A stretch of 64,000 nucleotides of DNA from Earliella scabrosa (lineage: Eukaryota > Basidiomycota > Agaricomycetes > Polyporales > Polyporaceae). The notes under the pieces are model-generated. The model ran no database searches, was not told the origin of the DNA, and worked only from the letters and a program-made list of their open reading frames with translations. The DNA is taken from assembly GCA_022605405.1 (NCBI GenBank), contig JABYQQ010000005.1, positions 1,054,001 to 1,118,000 of the forward strand, given 5' to 3'. Below are positions 45,545 to 56,265 of this stretch, piece by piece. The position numbers and the translations under genes were made by a program. Each line of letters starts with the position of its first letter. The stretch's first letter is position 1.

Positions 45545-48500
45545 CTAGTTCCCGAACTTGGCCCGCCTGCTCGATACCGCGGAGAGTACGCTGGGCGCCT
45601 TCGCGAGCTTCGTTGACTTGGGTGCAGATGATGCGGCCGATCGTAATGCCTTGAACGATCCTTGGGACTTCTTGCCATGTCCAGTAACCGCAGCGGACCC
45701 TCCTGTGTTACGACCAGTGACGCCAGCGGTGCGCGACGAAGTCTCACTCTTTGCCCACTTCGCCCATTGCTGGGGGACCGCGCTGCCGGTCCTCTGCTCA
45801 TATCGATGAGTAAGATGCATGCATGACTAACATGTTGCGACTTGCCTGGACATCCTCCGCATCCGGGCGACGCGCGCCCATTGCCTCGACGGACACCTCT
45901 CTCACCCGAGGCTCCGCTTCATCCTCGTCGTCCGGGTCCACGTACCCCACATTGTTGACGTCGAATGTGACCTCCTGAATGCCGCGATCAGACATCCGTG
46001 CAATCTCAAGCCCAAGGCCGAACTCACCGGCATCGCTGCTTGGGCACGGAGCTCTTCGCGAAGCTGAGCAGCGCTGATTATTTGTTGCGGCTCGTCGTCG
46101 CTCTGCTGCTCCTCTTCTCCAGCGTCCCCGTCGAGGTCCATGAGCGTCCCTTCGTTGCGCAGGTGAGCGAACTCGTCATCGTCATCCTCCAAAGCCGCAG
46201 TGTACTCCTTGGCGAACGCCACTGTCTCCGGGTTCTTCGCTGAAGGGCGGTCAGTCAGAACTCTTTCGTGGATAGCATAGTCGACTAACATAGCGCATCG
46301 ATATTGTCGTTGTTCAGCTTCTTGCGCTTGTTCTTGCCCCGGATCATCCGGGCATGCTCATCGTCCTCAGAATCACTTTCGTCTTCAAGGCCAATTCCGC
46401 GATCTCGACGCTTGATGCGGAGCTTGCCTGTCGCAGCGTCCCGATGTAAACCCTCGACCTTCCGGTCTTCCTCCTCCATATGCTCGCTGTGTAATGGATG
46501 ATGGTCAGTTGCTGAGAGACCATAATGGAACGCACCCTAGACTTACCGGTGTTTCTCCAGAACCGCATCCTCGGCCAGGGTCTTGGCGTCCATGTCCCTG
46601 TCGTCGACGAGCTCCGCCATGACTTGGTCCTGGTCCTCTCCATCCTCCTCCTCTTCGTCGTCATCCTTCTTGATCACACCAAACCCAAAGCCTGCGTCCT
46701 CATCGGACTCCTCGGCCTCTCCTTCGATGAACTCCGACCGTGCCAGCTTCTTCTTGGGTTTCGTGACGCGGGGCTTTCCGAGCAGGTCGAACGCGTTCCT
46801 CATCTTGGTGGCTGGAGGGAGCACGAGCTCCACAGGCTCGTCCTCGCTCCGCTTGCGCAAACGTCGTCGGGTCGGCAAGTCGTCCTCGTCGGGATCCTGG
46901 CTGAGCTGTGCAAGCGGCTTGCGCGCCGACGAGAATGCCGAGACAAGCGTGCTCCCTGGTGACGAGAACCGCAGACTAGGCGCAAACTGCGAGGGCGATC
47001 GCATGGCGAGCGGGCTCACAAACTGCGGCCGGGTCTGCGTCAGGAAACTACACAAACAACCAAAGTAAGCAGTCGTTCTCGCCGAATGAGTGCCTTATCT
47101 CACCCGTTCTCATCCACAAACAACTCGGGTGCGGACTCCTTCGAGGCGTTGCTCTGTTCTTGCAGGGCAATGTGCTCCTGCTCCTGCATGAAGATCTCGT
47201 CAGCCTTCTTGCGGAAGGTGTTGCTGACATCGAGCGCTGCCTGGAGCCCGTTGTCATTCGTGAGGGCGATGTCGTCGTCGGCCTGCGCCGCCTTCAGTTG
47301 GTCGAACCCGCGAGCATTCTGCACCCTTATGAGTCTCAATCAAGATGTCACGGCTCATAAAGCACTCACCCCCTCCTGCGTGAAGAACTGGGAGAAACCC
47401 CCGCCACCACCAAACCCACCGCCAAGATCGAGTGCCTCGCCAAGAGGCGAAGGGCTGGTAGAGCGTGCTCGCTCCTTACCTTTGCACTTCACTGACAGGG
47501 AGAACGCTGGCTGTAGACCGCTGCCTTCGCCAAGGTTCAGTGTTGAACCACCCAGATCCAACGTGGGAGATGCCTCCAAGCTGCTGTCGTCTCTCCTAGC
47601 ACCGGCCAGTTGCAACGGAGGTCCAGGAGTAAAAGCGAACGGATCATCATCCTCCGCCGGTAGCTCCTTGAGGGGCGAGCGCACGCCGTCGGGCGCTCCG
47701 CGCCCAGTAGACCCAGACGGCGACGCCTGAATTTCGGAAGCGAAGAGCGAGCCGAAGCCACGACCAAAGCGCAACGAACTGGAGGACATGGGAGATTGGA
47801 CGGCGACCGCTGTGTTCTCCTTATCCTCTCCACGGTCGAAGCTCAGCCGCACGTCGTTCTCCTTGTCCGTGCCATCTTCCGTTCGTGTGCCATCCGTGTT
47901 GTCACCAATCGACGAGATAGAAGCCCGGTGCGTGAGGGAGGGGTGGTCTGCTTCCATCTCGGGCGTGTTGCGCGCGAAGGAGGTATCGCGCACTAGCATT
48001 CGACCGCGAGTAGGCTGAGGAGGGGGTGGACGATTCTCCGTGTCTTCCTCGTCGTCGGACTCGACAGCAACAGGACGTGGACGAGGTGGCCGTACAGCAG
48101 GGCGTTTCAAAAGGAAAGGGTTCTCCTCGTCCCCTTCGTCGTCTGCTTGATCGTCACCGTCATGACGCGAAGAGCTCCGCTCCTCTTCATCAGTGCGTTC
48201 AGCCTCCTCGTCGACTGCCATCGCGTCCTCTCCGTCCGGTTTCCACTCTTCGTCGCTGCCGTCATCGTCGTGCACCATATCGACGTCGGTTGATCGCCTC
48301 TCGAGAGCTGCTTTACGCTGCTCCAAAATTTGATCCAAGTTTGGCAAGCTCTGTGCAGGTACCTGTCCGGGCTGCGCTAGGATACTTCCACCGCGACGTT
48401 GCCACTCTTCCTCCTTTTGCTTGATGATTATCTCGTCCTGCTTCTTGACCTTGTCAAGCAAGTACTGATTCAAGCCAGTCTGGGTAACTCGAGGCTTGCT

Positions 48501-50091
48501 CGCGCGCTGGGAGTTTGCCAGGAACCCGGGGGCAGCGGCTGCTTTCAGTTCACGTCGAGCTTCCGCGTCACTCAACGCGGCAATTGGTGCACTTTCCCGA
48601 CGAGCACTAGCTCCCGCTGCTGCGAGTTGCTTCATGGCCCCAGCGGTCGGGAACTCGCCGCGTGCGGCCTTCCCGCGTCGAGATTGCGCAACGTCTCGAG
48701 TCGTGGCCTTCGGGTCGTCCGCAATCTCGAGATCGCTGCCGTCGTCCTCACGCGCAGGCTTCGGCTGTGCTGCTGCTAGTTGTCGCTTTCGTTCCTGTAG
48801 ATCGCGCCGCTTCTTCTCCTGCTCATTGAGGGTACTGAAATCGGGCATCTCGTCAGAATCTGAATCATCCGTAGTCACCAGTGCACCGCCATCAAGGAGG
48901 CCGGTGGGTGCGAACGTGGGAGCTTTGGGAGGCGTTTTGGCTGGCTCCGGTCCATCACCCTGAGCAACACGCTCTGCAATAGGCGAGGATGTTTGGATGG
49001 GATCCGACGTAAGGGGTGCTGTAGGAGATGGCGATCTAGTCTTGGCCTGTGCTACGGCGGGCTGAATACTATGTATAATGTTCTGTGAATTTGAATCAGA
49101 CGTGTCATGTAACTGAAAGCGACTGACCGTTGCATCAACGAAGAGATGGTGAACTGCTTTGGAGCCTGAACGGGCGCGATAGCAGCTTGCTGCTTGGCTA
49201 CAATCCGTGCGGTAGCCTTCTTTAACTCTTCGCGTTCTTTCTTAGTCGGTGCCTGGGGGTACACCAGGGATGAGTGTCAGATGTATAGTGTGTACTTCCC
49301 AATTTAGCCTTCCTGACCTTGACGCGCTTCGAATCTACGGCCTTCTTCCTCGTCGGCTTCGTGCTCTGCGTCTTGGAAGCCTTGTCAAAGCGAAGGGGTT
49401 CTACGGCCTTCTCCTTGCCCTTCCCTTTCTTCGGCGGCATTTCAATGGATGTAGGGGGAGTCGGCGATGAGTGCGACCTGGGGGTACCGATAGGATGTTG
49501 GGGAGACGAGTCTGGGGTAGATGGACGCGTATGAGGCTCTGCGTCTGAGAACGAGGGCGAGCGGGATCTCCGTAGTGCTCCAGTGCGACTTGAGACAGGT
49601 GGGGAGGGGGTCAAAGACGACAATGAGCCACTGAACGGCTGTGTGGCACTGTGGTCAGGATCGGAAGGGGATGCGGGACGCGTCGAGCCGCCCATAAGGA
49701 TGGTATGTGGCTTGGTTTTCGACAAGTACTCTTCCGGATCGAGCTCTCCGTTGTCTATGCTTTCCAGAGCGTCCCGCCAAGCGTACCGGTACTTTCCCTT
49801 ACTGAGACCGTTGTTGCTGTCGTCCTGGTCAGAGTCGCCCTCGTCAGAGGCATTCCCAGTACCAGCTCTCGGCGCATCTTCACTCGTCGGCGACGTGTCG
49901 CACGTCTCCACGTCGGAAGAGGGGTCTGGGATTTCGAATGCGCTTTGCGAGAAGGAAGAATCGTGATCCTGCTCGCGTGAATCAACACTGCTGTTTGCTG
50001 CATCGAAGGATATGTCGGCCGGGGACCTGTCTCGTCGTCGACCGTAGGTATGACGCGCGTGGCGGACAGGAGACAGAGATGGACGCGACAT
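45545..50091 (-). CDS. MRC1: Mrc1/claspin replication-checkpoint mediator
   Basis: Nine exons: 50091-49318, 49252-49128, 49068-47370, 47318-47104, 47047-46547, 46486-46290, 46239-46028, 45974-45846, 45793-45545 (1,366 aa). It is highly charged and mostly disordered, with many SP/TP and SQ/TQ sites. Landmarks of the Mrc1 family are LNQYLLDKVKKQDEIIIKQK, SQFFTQEG, ARSEFIEGEAEESDEDAGFG and the acidic run KKDDDEEEEDGEDQDQ. A KLNNDNIDALS segment is followed by acidic and basic C-terminal regions. Known role: travels with the replisome, bridges polymerase epsilon and MCM, and transmits the Mec1/ATR signal to Rad53/Cds1. The last intron appears to use a GC donor (CAG|GCAAGT). It is divergent from RPL3. 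Confidence 0.88.
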
Positions 50092-50802
50092 GTCGCGTAG
50101 AGGTGCGTCGAGGACCGCGTCGGGGGTAGAATGTGGTCGCCACGGCGAGTGAGTGTGCGACTGAGCTCGTCAACGAGCGCGTTGTATCCAACGTGCATGA
50201 GCGACTATTCCTTCGTCACATCCCAAGTAGGCGCCCATGCGTGACGTGGTTGTGACGAGGCGCGTTTATGGAAATCAATGCCCACGGGTGTCTGGCTGAT
50301 GTTGTACTATTGTTGCTGTACTTAGGCCATAATGCATAATGCATAAGCCCTTGAGCGAATACGAAGTCACAGGAGGACAGGCCGTCTATCTCCATTACTG
50401 AGGGCATGTACCGGTCGCACAAAGTCGAGATGAGTGTACGGAACGTATGTATGCGCCAGATAAGCGCTTCCAACTGCCTTTGGGTCATCCGCGACGTTAA
50501 GGAACAGACCCTCACACACCGCAGGTCTCCTGGAGCTCTTCGGTAGTCGACGTCCACCACAGAATGAGAGTCTTACGTGCCACGGCATAAGTACAGTCTG
50601 TACATGGCACCGAGTCGGATTCGAACGGAACAGAGCGCAATGTAGCCAGATCCGATCTTCAGATGGAGCTCCCGATGACATCTGAAGCGTCTGTATACCC
50701 CATTCGGTAGTACTGTATAGTTCCTCCCAGCCACTGGCATTTCCCCTGGTGGAATCTGTGCACAACGCCCTCAACGACATCGACGCCTCAAGACCCCCCA
50801 AA
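50092..50802. other. Divergent promoter region MRC1 / RPL3
   Basis: About 710 bp between start codons on opposite strands. A minus-strand frame of 173 codons overlaps the RPL3 start and looks spurious. A sequence resembling the 3' end of a tRNA (around 50605-50626, minus strand) was examined and rejected. I could not locate a TATA box for RPL3. Confidence 0.4.
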
Positions 50803-52300
50803 ATGAGGTGAGTTACGCCAGTGCTCAGTGTTTGCATCTTGACTGACGTTACGCTCGCAGTCACCGTAAGGTCAGCCAATCCGGACAACTTACTTAGGGC
50901 GATCTGTTGATTTCATGCGGTTCAGTACGAAGCCCCTCGTCATGGCTCTCTTGGTTTCCTGCCCCGCAAGCGTGCTGCGCGCCACCGCGGAAAGGTCAAG
51001 GCGTTCCCCAAGGTGCGTTACCCGGACGAATTCTGGGTGGGAACGGTTTGGTTGAGTGTGCTGTGGGCGAGATAGGACGACCCCAAGAAGCCAGTCCACT
51101 TGACGGCCATTATGGGCTACAAGGCTGGTATGACTCACGTCGTCCGTGACCTCGACCGTCCTGGCTCCAGTGAGTACCGTGAATCATGACCTATTGGGTA
51201 TGCGACTCAATTGTCTGCAGAGATGCACAAGCGTGAGGTTGTTGAGGCAGTCACGATCGTCGAGACTCCGCCGATGATCGTCGTTGGTGTTGTTGGCTAC
51301 GTCGAGACTCCCCGTGGCCTGCGCACCCTCACCACCGTCTGGGCTTCCCACCTCTCCGACGAGCTCAAGCGTCGGTTCTACAAGAACTGGTACCGCTCGA
51401 AGAAGAAGGCGTTCACCCGCTACGCCAAGAAGCACGCCGAGGACGGCGGCAAGTCCATTGCCCGCGAGCTCGAGCGCATTCGCAAGTACTGCACGGTTGT
51501 CCGTGTCCTGGCGCACACCCAGATCCGCAAGACTGGCCTCTCTCAGAAGAAGGCGCACCTCATGGAGATTCAAGTCAACGGTGGTTCAATCGCGGACAAG
51601 GTCGAATATGCGCAGGGTCTGTTCGAGAAGCCCGTGGAGGTCGGCTCCGTCTTCGAGCAGGACGAGGTCGTCGATGTTATCGCTGTGACGAAGGGTCACG
51701 GTTTCGAGGGTGTTACTCACCGTTGGGGCACCAAGAAGTTGCCCCGCAAAACGCACAAGGGTCTCCGCAAGGTCGCCTGTATCGGTGCGTGGCACCCTTC
51801 GAAGGTCATGTTCTCCGTCGCTCGTGCTGGTCAAAGTAAGTAATCTGGCAATATCGTGCTTGTCCCACATGCTAAACGAGACGTGTAGACGGCTACCACC
51901 ACCGTACGGAGCTCAACAAGAAGATCTACCGTATTGGCAGTGGCGCCGACGAGGCCAACGCCTCGACGGAACACGATATCACGAAGAAGACCATCACGCC
52001 CATGGGTGGCTTCCCTCACTACGGTATTGTCAAGAACGACTACCTCATGCTGAAGGGCTCGATTCCCGGAACGAAGAAGCGTGTCATCACCATTCGCAAG
52101 TCGCTCATGGTTCACACTTCGCGTCGGGATCTCGAGAAGGTCCAGCTCAAGTTCATCGATACTTCGTCGAAGTTCGGTGTAAGTACCATCTGTGTACCAA
52201 GTTCGAGGCCACCAACTCACACATCCATCTACAGCACGGCGCGTTCCAGACTGCCGAAGAAAAGGCCTCGTTCTTGGGAACGCTCAAGGCCCGGGGCTGA
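50803..52300 (+). CDS. RPL3: 60S ribosomal protein L3 (uL3)
   Basis: Seven exons: 50803-50807, 50861-50870, 50926-51012, 51076-51169, 51221-51835, 51889-52178, 52235-52300 (388 aa, the usual uL3 length). The first two exons are only 5 and 10 nt (MSHRK) before [17 protein letters not shown]. Landmarks are [20 protein letters not shown], the W-finger region [18 protein letters not shown] with [29 protein letters not shown], and [11 protein letters not shown]. Known role: essential large-subunit protein reaching the peptidyl-transferase centre. As expected for a highly expressed gene, introns crowd the 5' end. Confidence 0.97.
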
Positions 52301-52863
52301 TTTGCTGTACTTTCACTTACTATACGCTCTACCGTTATGCTGCATTGCTATGCTTTGTATTGCCCCATGCCATGATACGCTTTTCAGCCATGAAGCATCT
52401 ACGGTTGTACATCACCACTTCCAGGCTGTGTGCAGTATTGTGTGAAGCAAACTTGAGCGTACTTAGTCAGACCTCCTGCGCATAGGCAGGTCCGCTCATC
52501 TACACGAACCAATCAGAATTCGGATGTTTAGAAGCGCTCGAGAGACCGAAAAACGCTGGCAGACGCGGGCATCGTTCTCGACCTCACGCGTCCATCATCG
52601 CTGGCCTGTCGCTGGCCCAGTCCTACACGCTTGTCTAGACTGTTCACGACACACCGTGGTGAGTCCATCCTCAGCTACCCGTCTCTCTCTCGACCTCATG
52701 CCATGTCAAGCCCAGCGACATACGACAATCGCACGCTGGCGCGTCGGTGCGTCTGTGATCCTGGTGGTGTTGGCTTGTCGTGTCGCGGTGAGCATTGTCG
52801 TTGTCTGCGGTACGCCCACGCACTCAGACGCGTCTCGTGCCAGGATGAGTGCACATTGCATTG
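52301..52863. other. RPL3-PPR gene intergenic region
   Basis: About 560 bp between co-oriented genes. It holds the RPL3 3' UTR and presumably the promoter of the PPR gene. A plus-strand frame from 52524 overlaps the next start and has no recognisable content. Confidence 0.4.
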
Positions 52864-54702
52864 ATGCTGAGAGCGTCCTCTCTGGGCCTCACTCATGGGA
52901 TTTCACGCTTCTCTCTCCTCCAACGTCATCGGTTTCTGCACAAGCAGCTCGGTCATGACCCCGTCTTGCTCGTCTTTGGAATTCCGCGCTCTCATTCCAC
53001 GACGGAGGCTAAGGTGGTAAAGAAGACTACGGTGGACCAAGACTCGACCGAATCCCATATATCCCATCGATTCCCTACCCACCTTCCCTCCCCCGAGACG
53101 AATACTTCGACCCCTGAAGTCGACTCGAAAACTCCGTCATCGAGTCGTGCCGACAACACCACTCGGGAAGTGGACAACCACCGCAAGGCGGCTCGTCATC
53201 TTCGCTCTAAAGGCACAGTCAAGCGTGCCGTCGCGCCTCAGCCGGTCAAGAAACGCGGACTACGTCCCCACATCGTGACACGCTGGGCTTTCGAGGAACA
53301 TCGGCGACGCCGGCCCTTATACGAGCAGCTTGCCGCAGCCACCGACATTGATGAGGCGTGGCAGACGTACCAACAACTACTCTCCGACTGTCCTCCCCAC
53401 GTCAAGCAGCCCATACCCCAAAAGTCCCTGCATTGTTTTGCCGCCCTTCTGGTCGCACACAGCAGGTGGCAGCCAGCCCATAAGACGCGCACTCAGACAG
53501 TGTTCCACCGCCTTCTCTCTGTGCTCAACACCATCTACTACACCGGCGGGCAGGTCCGACTGTGGGAGTGGAATGCGCTTTTAGAGTGCTCTGGGAGGGG
53601 TTGGCGGAGGACAAGGTTAGAAGACTTCCACTCCGCGCTCAACATCTATCGGGATATGATGGCCAACCGAGCTCCAGGTGCCTCTCTCTCCGATGACACC
53701 TTCGCTCCCTTGCACGACGAGTCTCGTGTTGCCTGCGAACCAGTGAGGCCAGACATCGTGACTTACACCACGCTCCTCGCTATTGCTAGTCGGACGCTCA
53801 GCGAGCCCGTTTTACAGCAAGCGGAAGAATTGCTTGTTTCGTCCGGGTTCCCCCCGAATCGCATCACCTACCTTGCCTACATCCGCTACTACACGCGCAA
53901 GGGTCGAATGACCGGTGTTCGCTCCGTCGTGGCTCGCATGAAGCTGAACGGCTTGGAGCTGGGAATCGACGGCTTGAACGCCTGTATATGGGCATACGGT
54001 CGGAATGGACGGCTGGACGTCGCCACCCTCATCTATCGAATCTTGCGCCACCATTTGCTTTCCCAGCATGGTCAGGGCAGGGTTGGGGAAATCGACGATG
54101 CCGTCCAGGACCTTGCGGAGTTGGAGGGGATCACTGTTCCCGTGGCTCTTAAACCGGACGCAGTCACCTACTACACCCTCATTCAGACATACGCCTACCA
54201 CGGCCGAGCGCAGCGCTGCCTCGCGGTTTTCAAGGACATGATGACGTCTCCGGAGCCCGTCACCGGACCACTGGACGACATGCACGGCGTTCTCTCAGAG
54301 CCCACGATTCCCAACCCTGTCCTGCCTATCTTCCGCGCCATCTTCCTGGGGTTCGCACGTCACGCAGAGTTACCAGGTCACCCCAACGCTAGAAGCACGC
54401 GCTACGATGAGAAGGACCTCTCGGACGCGTGGTCTCTAGAGCAGCTCCACACCCTCTTCGAACACTTCATCGGGTTGCCACAGGACGCGAAGCCCAACAG
54501 TCGGACCGCGTACTGGCTGCTCGTCGCCTACGCGATCACCAGTGGGTATGACCGGGTGCTTCTCCGTCAAGTGTGGGAGAGGCTGGCTGCGAGGTACGGC
54601 ACGTGGTGGGATGGACGAGTGCACGAGTTCCGGAACAAGATCTATGCGGAACACTTTGACGAGGCGTATTTTGAGCAGGTTCGGGCCGCGAGAGAGCGGT
54701 AG
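52864..54702 (+). CDS. Pentatricopeptide repeat (PPR) protein, probably mitochondrial
   Basis: Single exon, 612 aa from the first ATG in frame. The N-terminus (MLRASSLGLTHGISRFSLLQRH) is Arg/Ser/Leu-rich without acidic residues, like a mitochondrial presequence. Helical PPR-type units are visible in the second half, for example RPDIVTYTTLLAIASRTL, PNRITYLAYIRYYTRKGRM, LELGIDGLNACIWAYGRNGR and KPDAVTYYTLIQTYAYHGRA. Known role of the class: sequence-specific binding of organellar RNA for processing, stability or translation. The particular target cannot be inferred. A repeat-poor basic linker (about 55-140) separates the presequence from the repeats. Confidence 0.82.
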   Translation: MLRASSLGLTHGISRFSLLQRHRFLHKQLGHDPVLLVFGIPRSHSTTEAKVVKKTTVDQDSTESHISHRFPTHLPSPETNTSTPEVDSKTPSSSRADNTTREVDNHRKAARHLRSKGTVKRAVAPQPVKKRGLRPHIVTRWAFEEHRRRRPLYEQLAAATDIDEAWQTYQQLLSDCPPHVKQPIPQKSLHCFAALLVAHSRWQPAHKTRTQTVFHRLLSVLNTIYYTGGQVRLWEWNALLECSGRGWRRTRLEDFHSALNIYRDMMANRAPGASLSDDTFAPLHDESRVACEPVRPDIVTYTTLLAIASRTLSEPVLQQAEELLVSSGFPPNRITYLAYIRYYTRKGRMTGVRSVVARMKLNGLELGIDGLNACIWAYGRNGRLDVATLIYRILRHHLLSQHGQGRVGEIDDAVQDLAELEGITVPVALKPDAVTYYTLIQTYAYHGRAQRCLAVFKDMMTSPEPVTGPLDDMHGVLSEPTIPNPVLPIFRAIFLGFARHAELPGHPNARSTRYDEKDLSDAWSLEQLHTLFEHFIGLPQDAKPNSRTAYWLLVAYAITSGYDRVLLRQVWERLAARYGTWWDGRVHEFRNKIYAEHFDEAYFEQVRAARER

Positions 54703-54872
54703 GGAGGTTCACGACCCATCTGTACATCTGAATATATACGTTATGCTGGAGCCCTAATTGGATCATCTATGGTACAGTCCGCTCATACACTGCAGTGGCC
54801 CTATCAAACAAAGTAGAACTATAGCTTGGGGTGCCCCCTCGAGGCAAGGGTCACAGTTCGATCACGTACACT

Positions 54873-55767
54873 CTACATGGAGCCGCCGTTCTCGGTCCTC
54901 CAGCGTGCATACTCCTCCCAGGTCACTTCGCAGGACCGGCTCTGGTACCGCCGCACCTTACAGGCACGTCTGAGGTCCTCGGAGATGCGTCCGTTCCAGC
55001 CCGCCTTCTGGATGGCGCTGTCTATGGTCTCGATCTTGTCCCAGCCCTGCTCCTCTGCGACGTGGGGAAGATAGGTCGCAGAGAACGAGTGCTTGAGTGC
55101 GCCGCGTGTCGGCACCGCAGACGACGACGACAAGGGGGAGGGCGCAGACGACGGGGAAGGTGCGATCGGGATGAGGGACGGGTGGGGGAACGAGATGTGG
55201 ATCCCGTGCACGCCGACCTCCCAGTCCAGGTAGTTATCCGCATCCTCAAAGTCCGTCAGCAGCGACACCCTGTGCGCCGCGTGTCCGTCCATCCGAGGAG
55301 GTGGGGAGCGATGGAACGATGGTTGGTCGATCGAGCACATCAGTCAGTACATCGGGGGAGAGAGCGGGGCACGCACGAGCACTCGAGCGACTCGAGCTCC
55401 CACTCTTCGATCTTCTTGAACCTAGAGTCACGGAACGCACTGATGAGTGCATACTCTGCGAGACCATCCCGAAGTGGCTGAGGCTCAAAGGTGCCGATGC
55501 AGCCCCGCAGCCTGTGCGGACGGCCGGGGCGGGACGACCGCGTGTTCCAGGTGACGAAGAGGGGGCTGAGCCCGTGAGTATTGGAGCCCGGAGCGCGTGG
55601 ATTGGGGGTACTTACTATTTGCCGTCGGGGAACTTGGGCGGGATGGGCTTGTTGGAGGTGAGGGCACAAAACAGGGTATCGAAGCTGTGGAAGCAGTGTT
55701 CCGGGAGGCAGCCCTGCTCGACCTCGTCTCCTGCGCCTTTGCGGAGCTCAGGCTCACGGACGGACAT
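54873..55767 (-). CDS. AMMECR1-domain protein
   Basis: Three exons: 55767-55616, 55565-55377, 55269-54873 (245 aa). The protein starts MSVREPELRKGAGDEV, then CLPEHCFHSFDTLFCAL. It contains the AMMECR1 signature LRGCIGTFEPQPLRDGL, followed by EYALISAFRDSRFKKIEEWE and LTDFEDADNYLDWEVGVHGI. The C-terminal part includes YLPHVAEEQGWDKIETIDSA and RRYQSRSCEVTWEEY. The domain is conserved from archaea to humans (AMMECR1, linked to a developmental syndrome), but its molecular activity in fungi is not known. A Ser/Pro insert of about 25 residues interrupts the domain after SFPHPSLIPI. It is convergent with the PPR gene. Confidence 0.93.
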
Positions 55768-56265
55768 GGCGAGATGGGCTCTGAGCAGGGAGGAGAGAGG
55801 GGAGCGGATGAGAGCAGACGCAGAGACCGGTCCCTATGGGCGGGTATTTCTACACCTGCCATTCTCGGCCAACTGTGGCAAACCGCTCACGAAGGTTTAG
55901 GAGTACAGAGTCGAGAGCAGCAACAACAGGATGGATTGCATTTCATGAGTGCTAGAAAACCAACCGAGCTGTATCACTATGGACGGTGTATGTACAGTAC
56001 GATATGCAGTAAAAGCGATAAATCGAGGAAACTGACATGAGATGGGACGTAGACAGACGGAACGGGATATCTTGTGGGTGGATGGGGACGAGATGGAGAC
56101 GGGAGCTGTGCGCGATCTGTAGGGTCATGGGTCATAATGTGCGTAACAACAAAAGTAATAACATAGAGTCATAAAGTGAACAAGCAGCGTGAGCAGACAA
56201 GCGGCCTAGCGCGATGTGGGATGGGATGAAAACGTCCGAGGCCAACGCAAGAAACAGAGCGAGTG
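55768..56265. other. Intergenic region between the AMMECR1 and Rab genes
   Basis: About 500 bp: the AMMECR1 promoter and the 3' UTR of the Rab gene, both on the minus strand. No additional exon was recognised. Confidence 0.4.

Noticed and set aside
50600..50700. A tRNA gene on the minus strand, suggested by GTTCGAATCC and a following GGTGCCA
   Set aside because: The presumed T stem does not pair (TTCCG against CCGAC), no complementary 5' acceptor strand occurs at the right distance, and no A box is correctly spaced.
50367..50888. A 173-codon minus-strand frame between MRC1 and RPL3
   Set aside because: It overlaps the first two coding exons of RPL3, has no recognisable motif and lies in a divergent promoter region.
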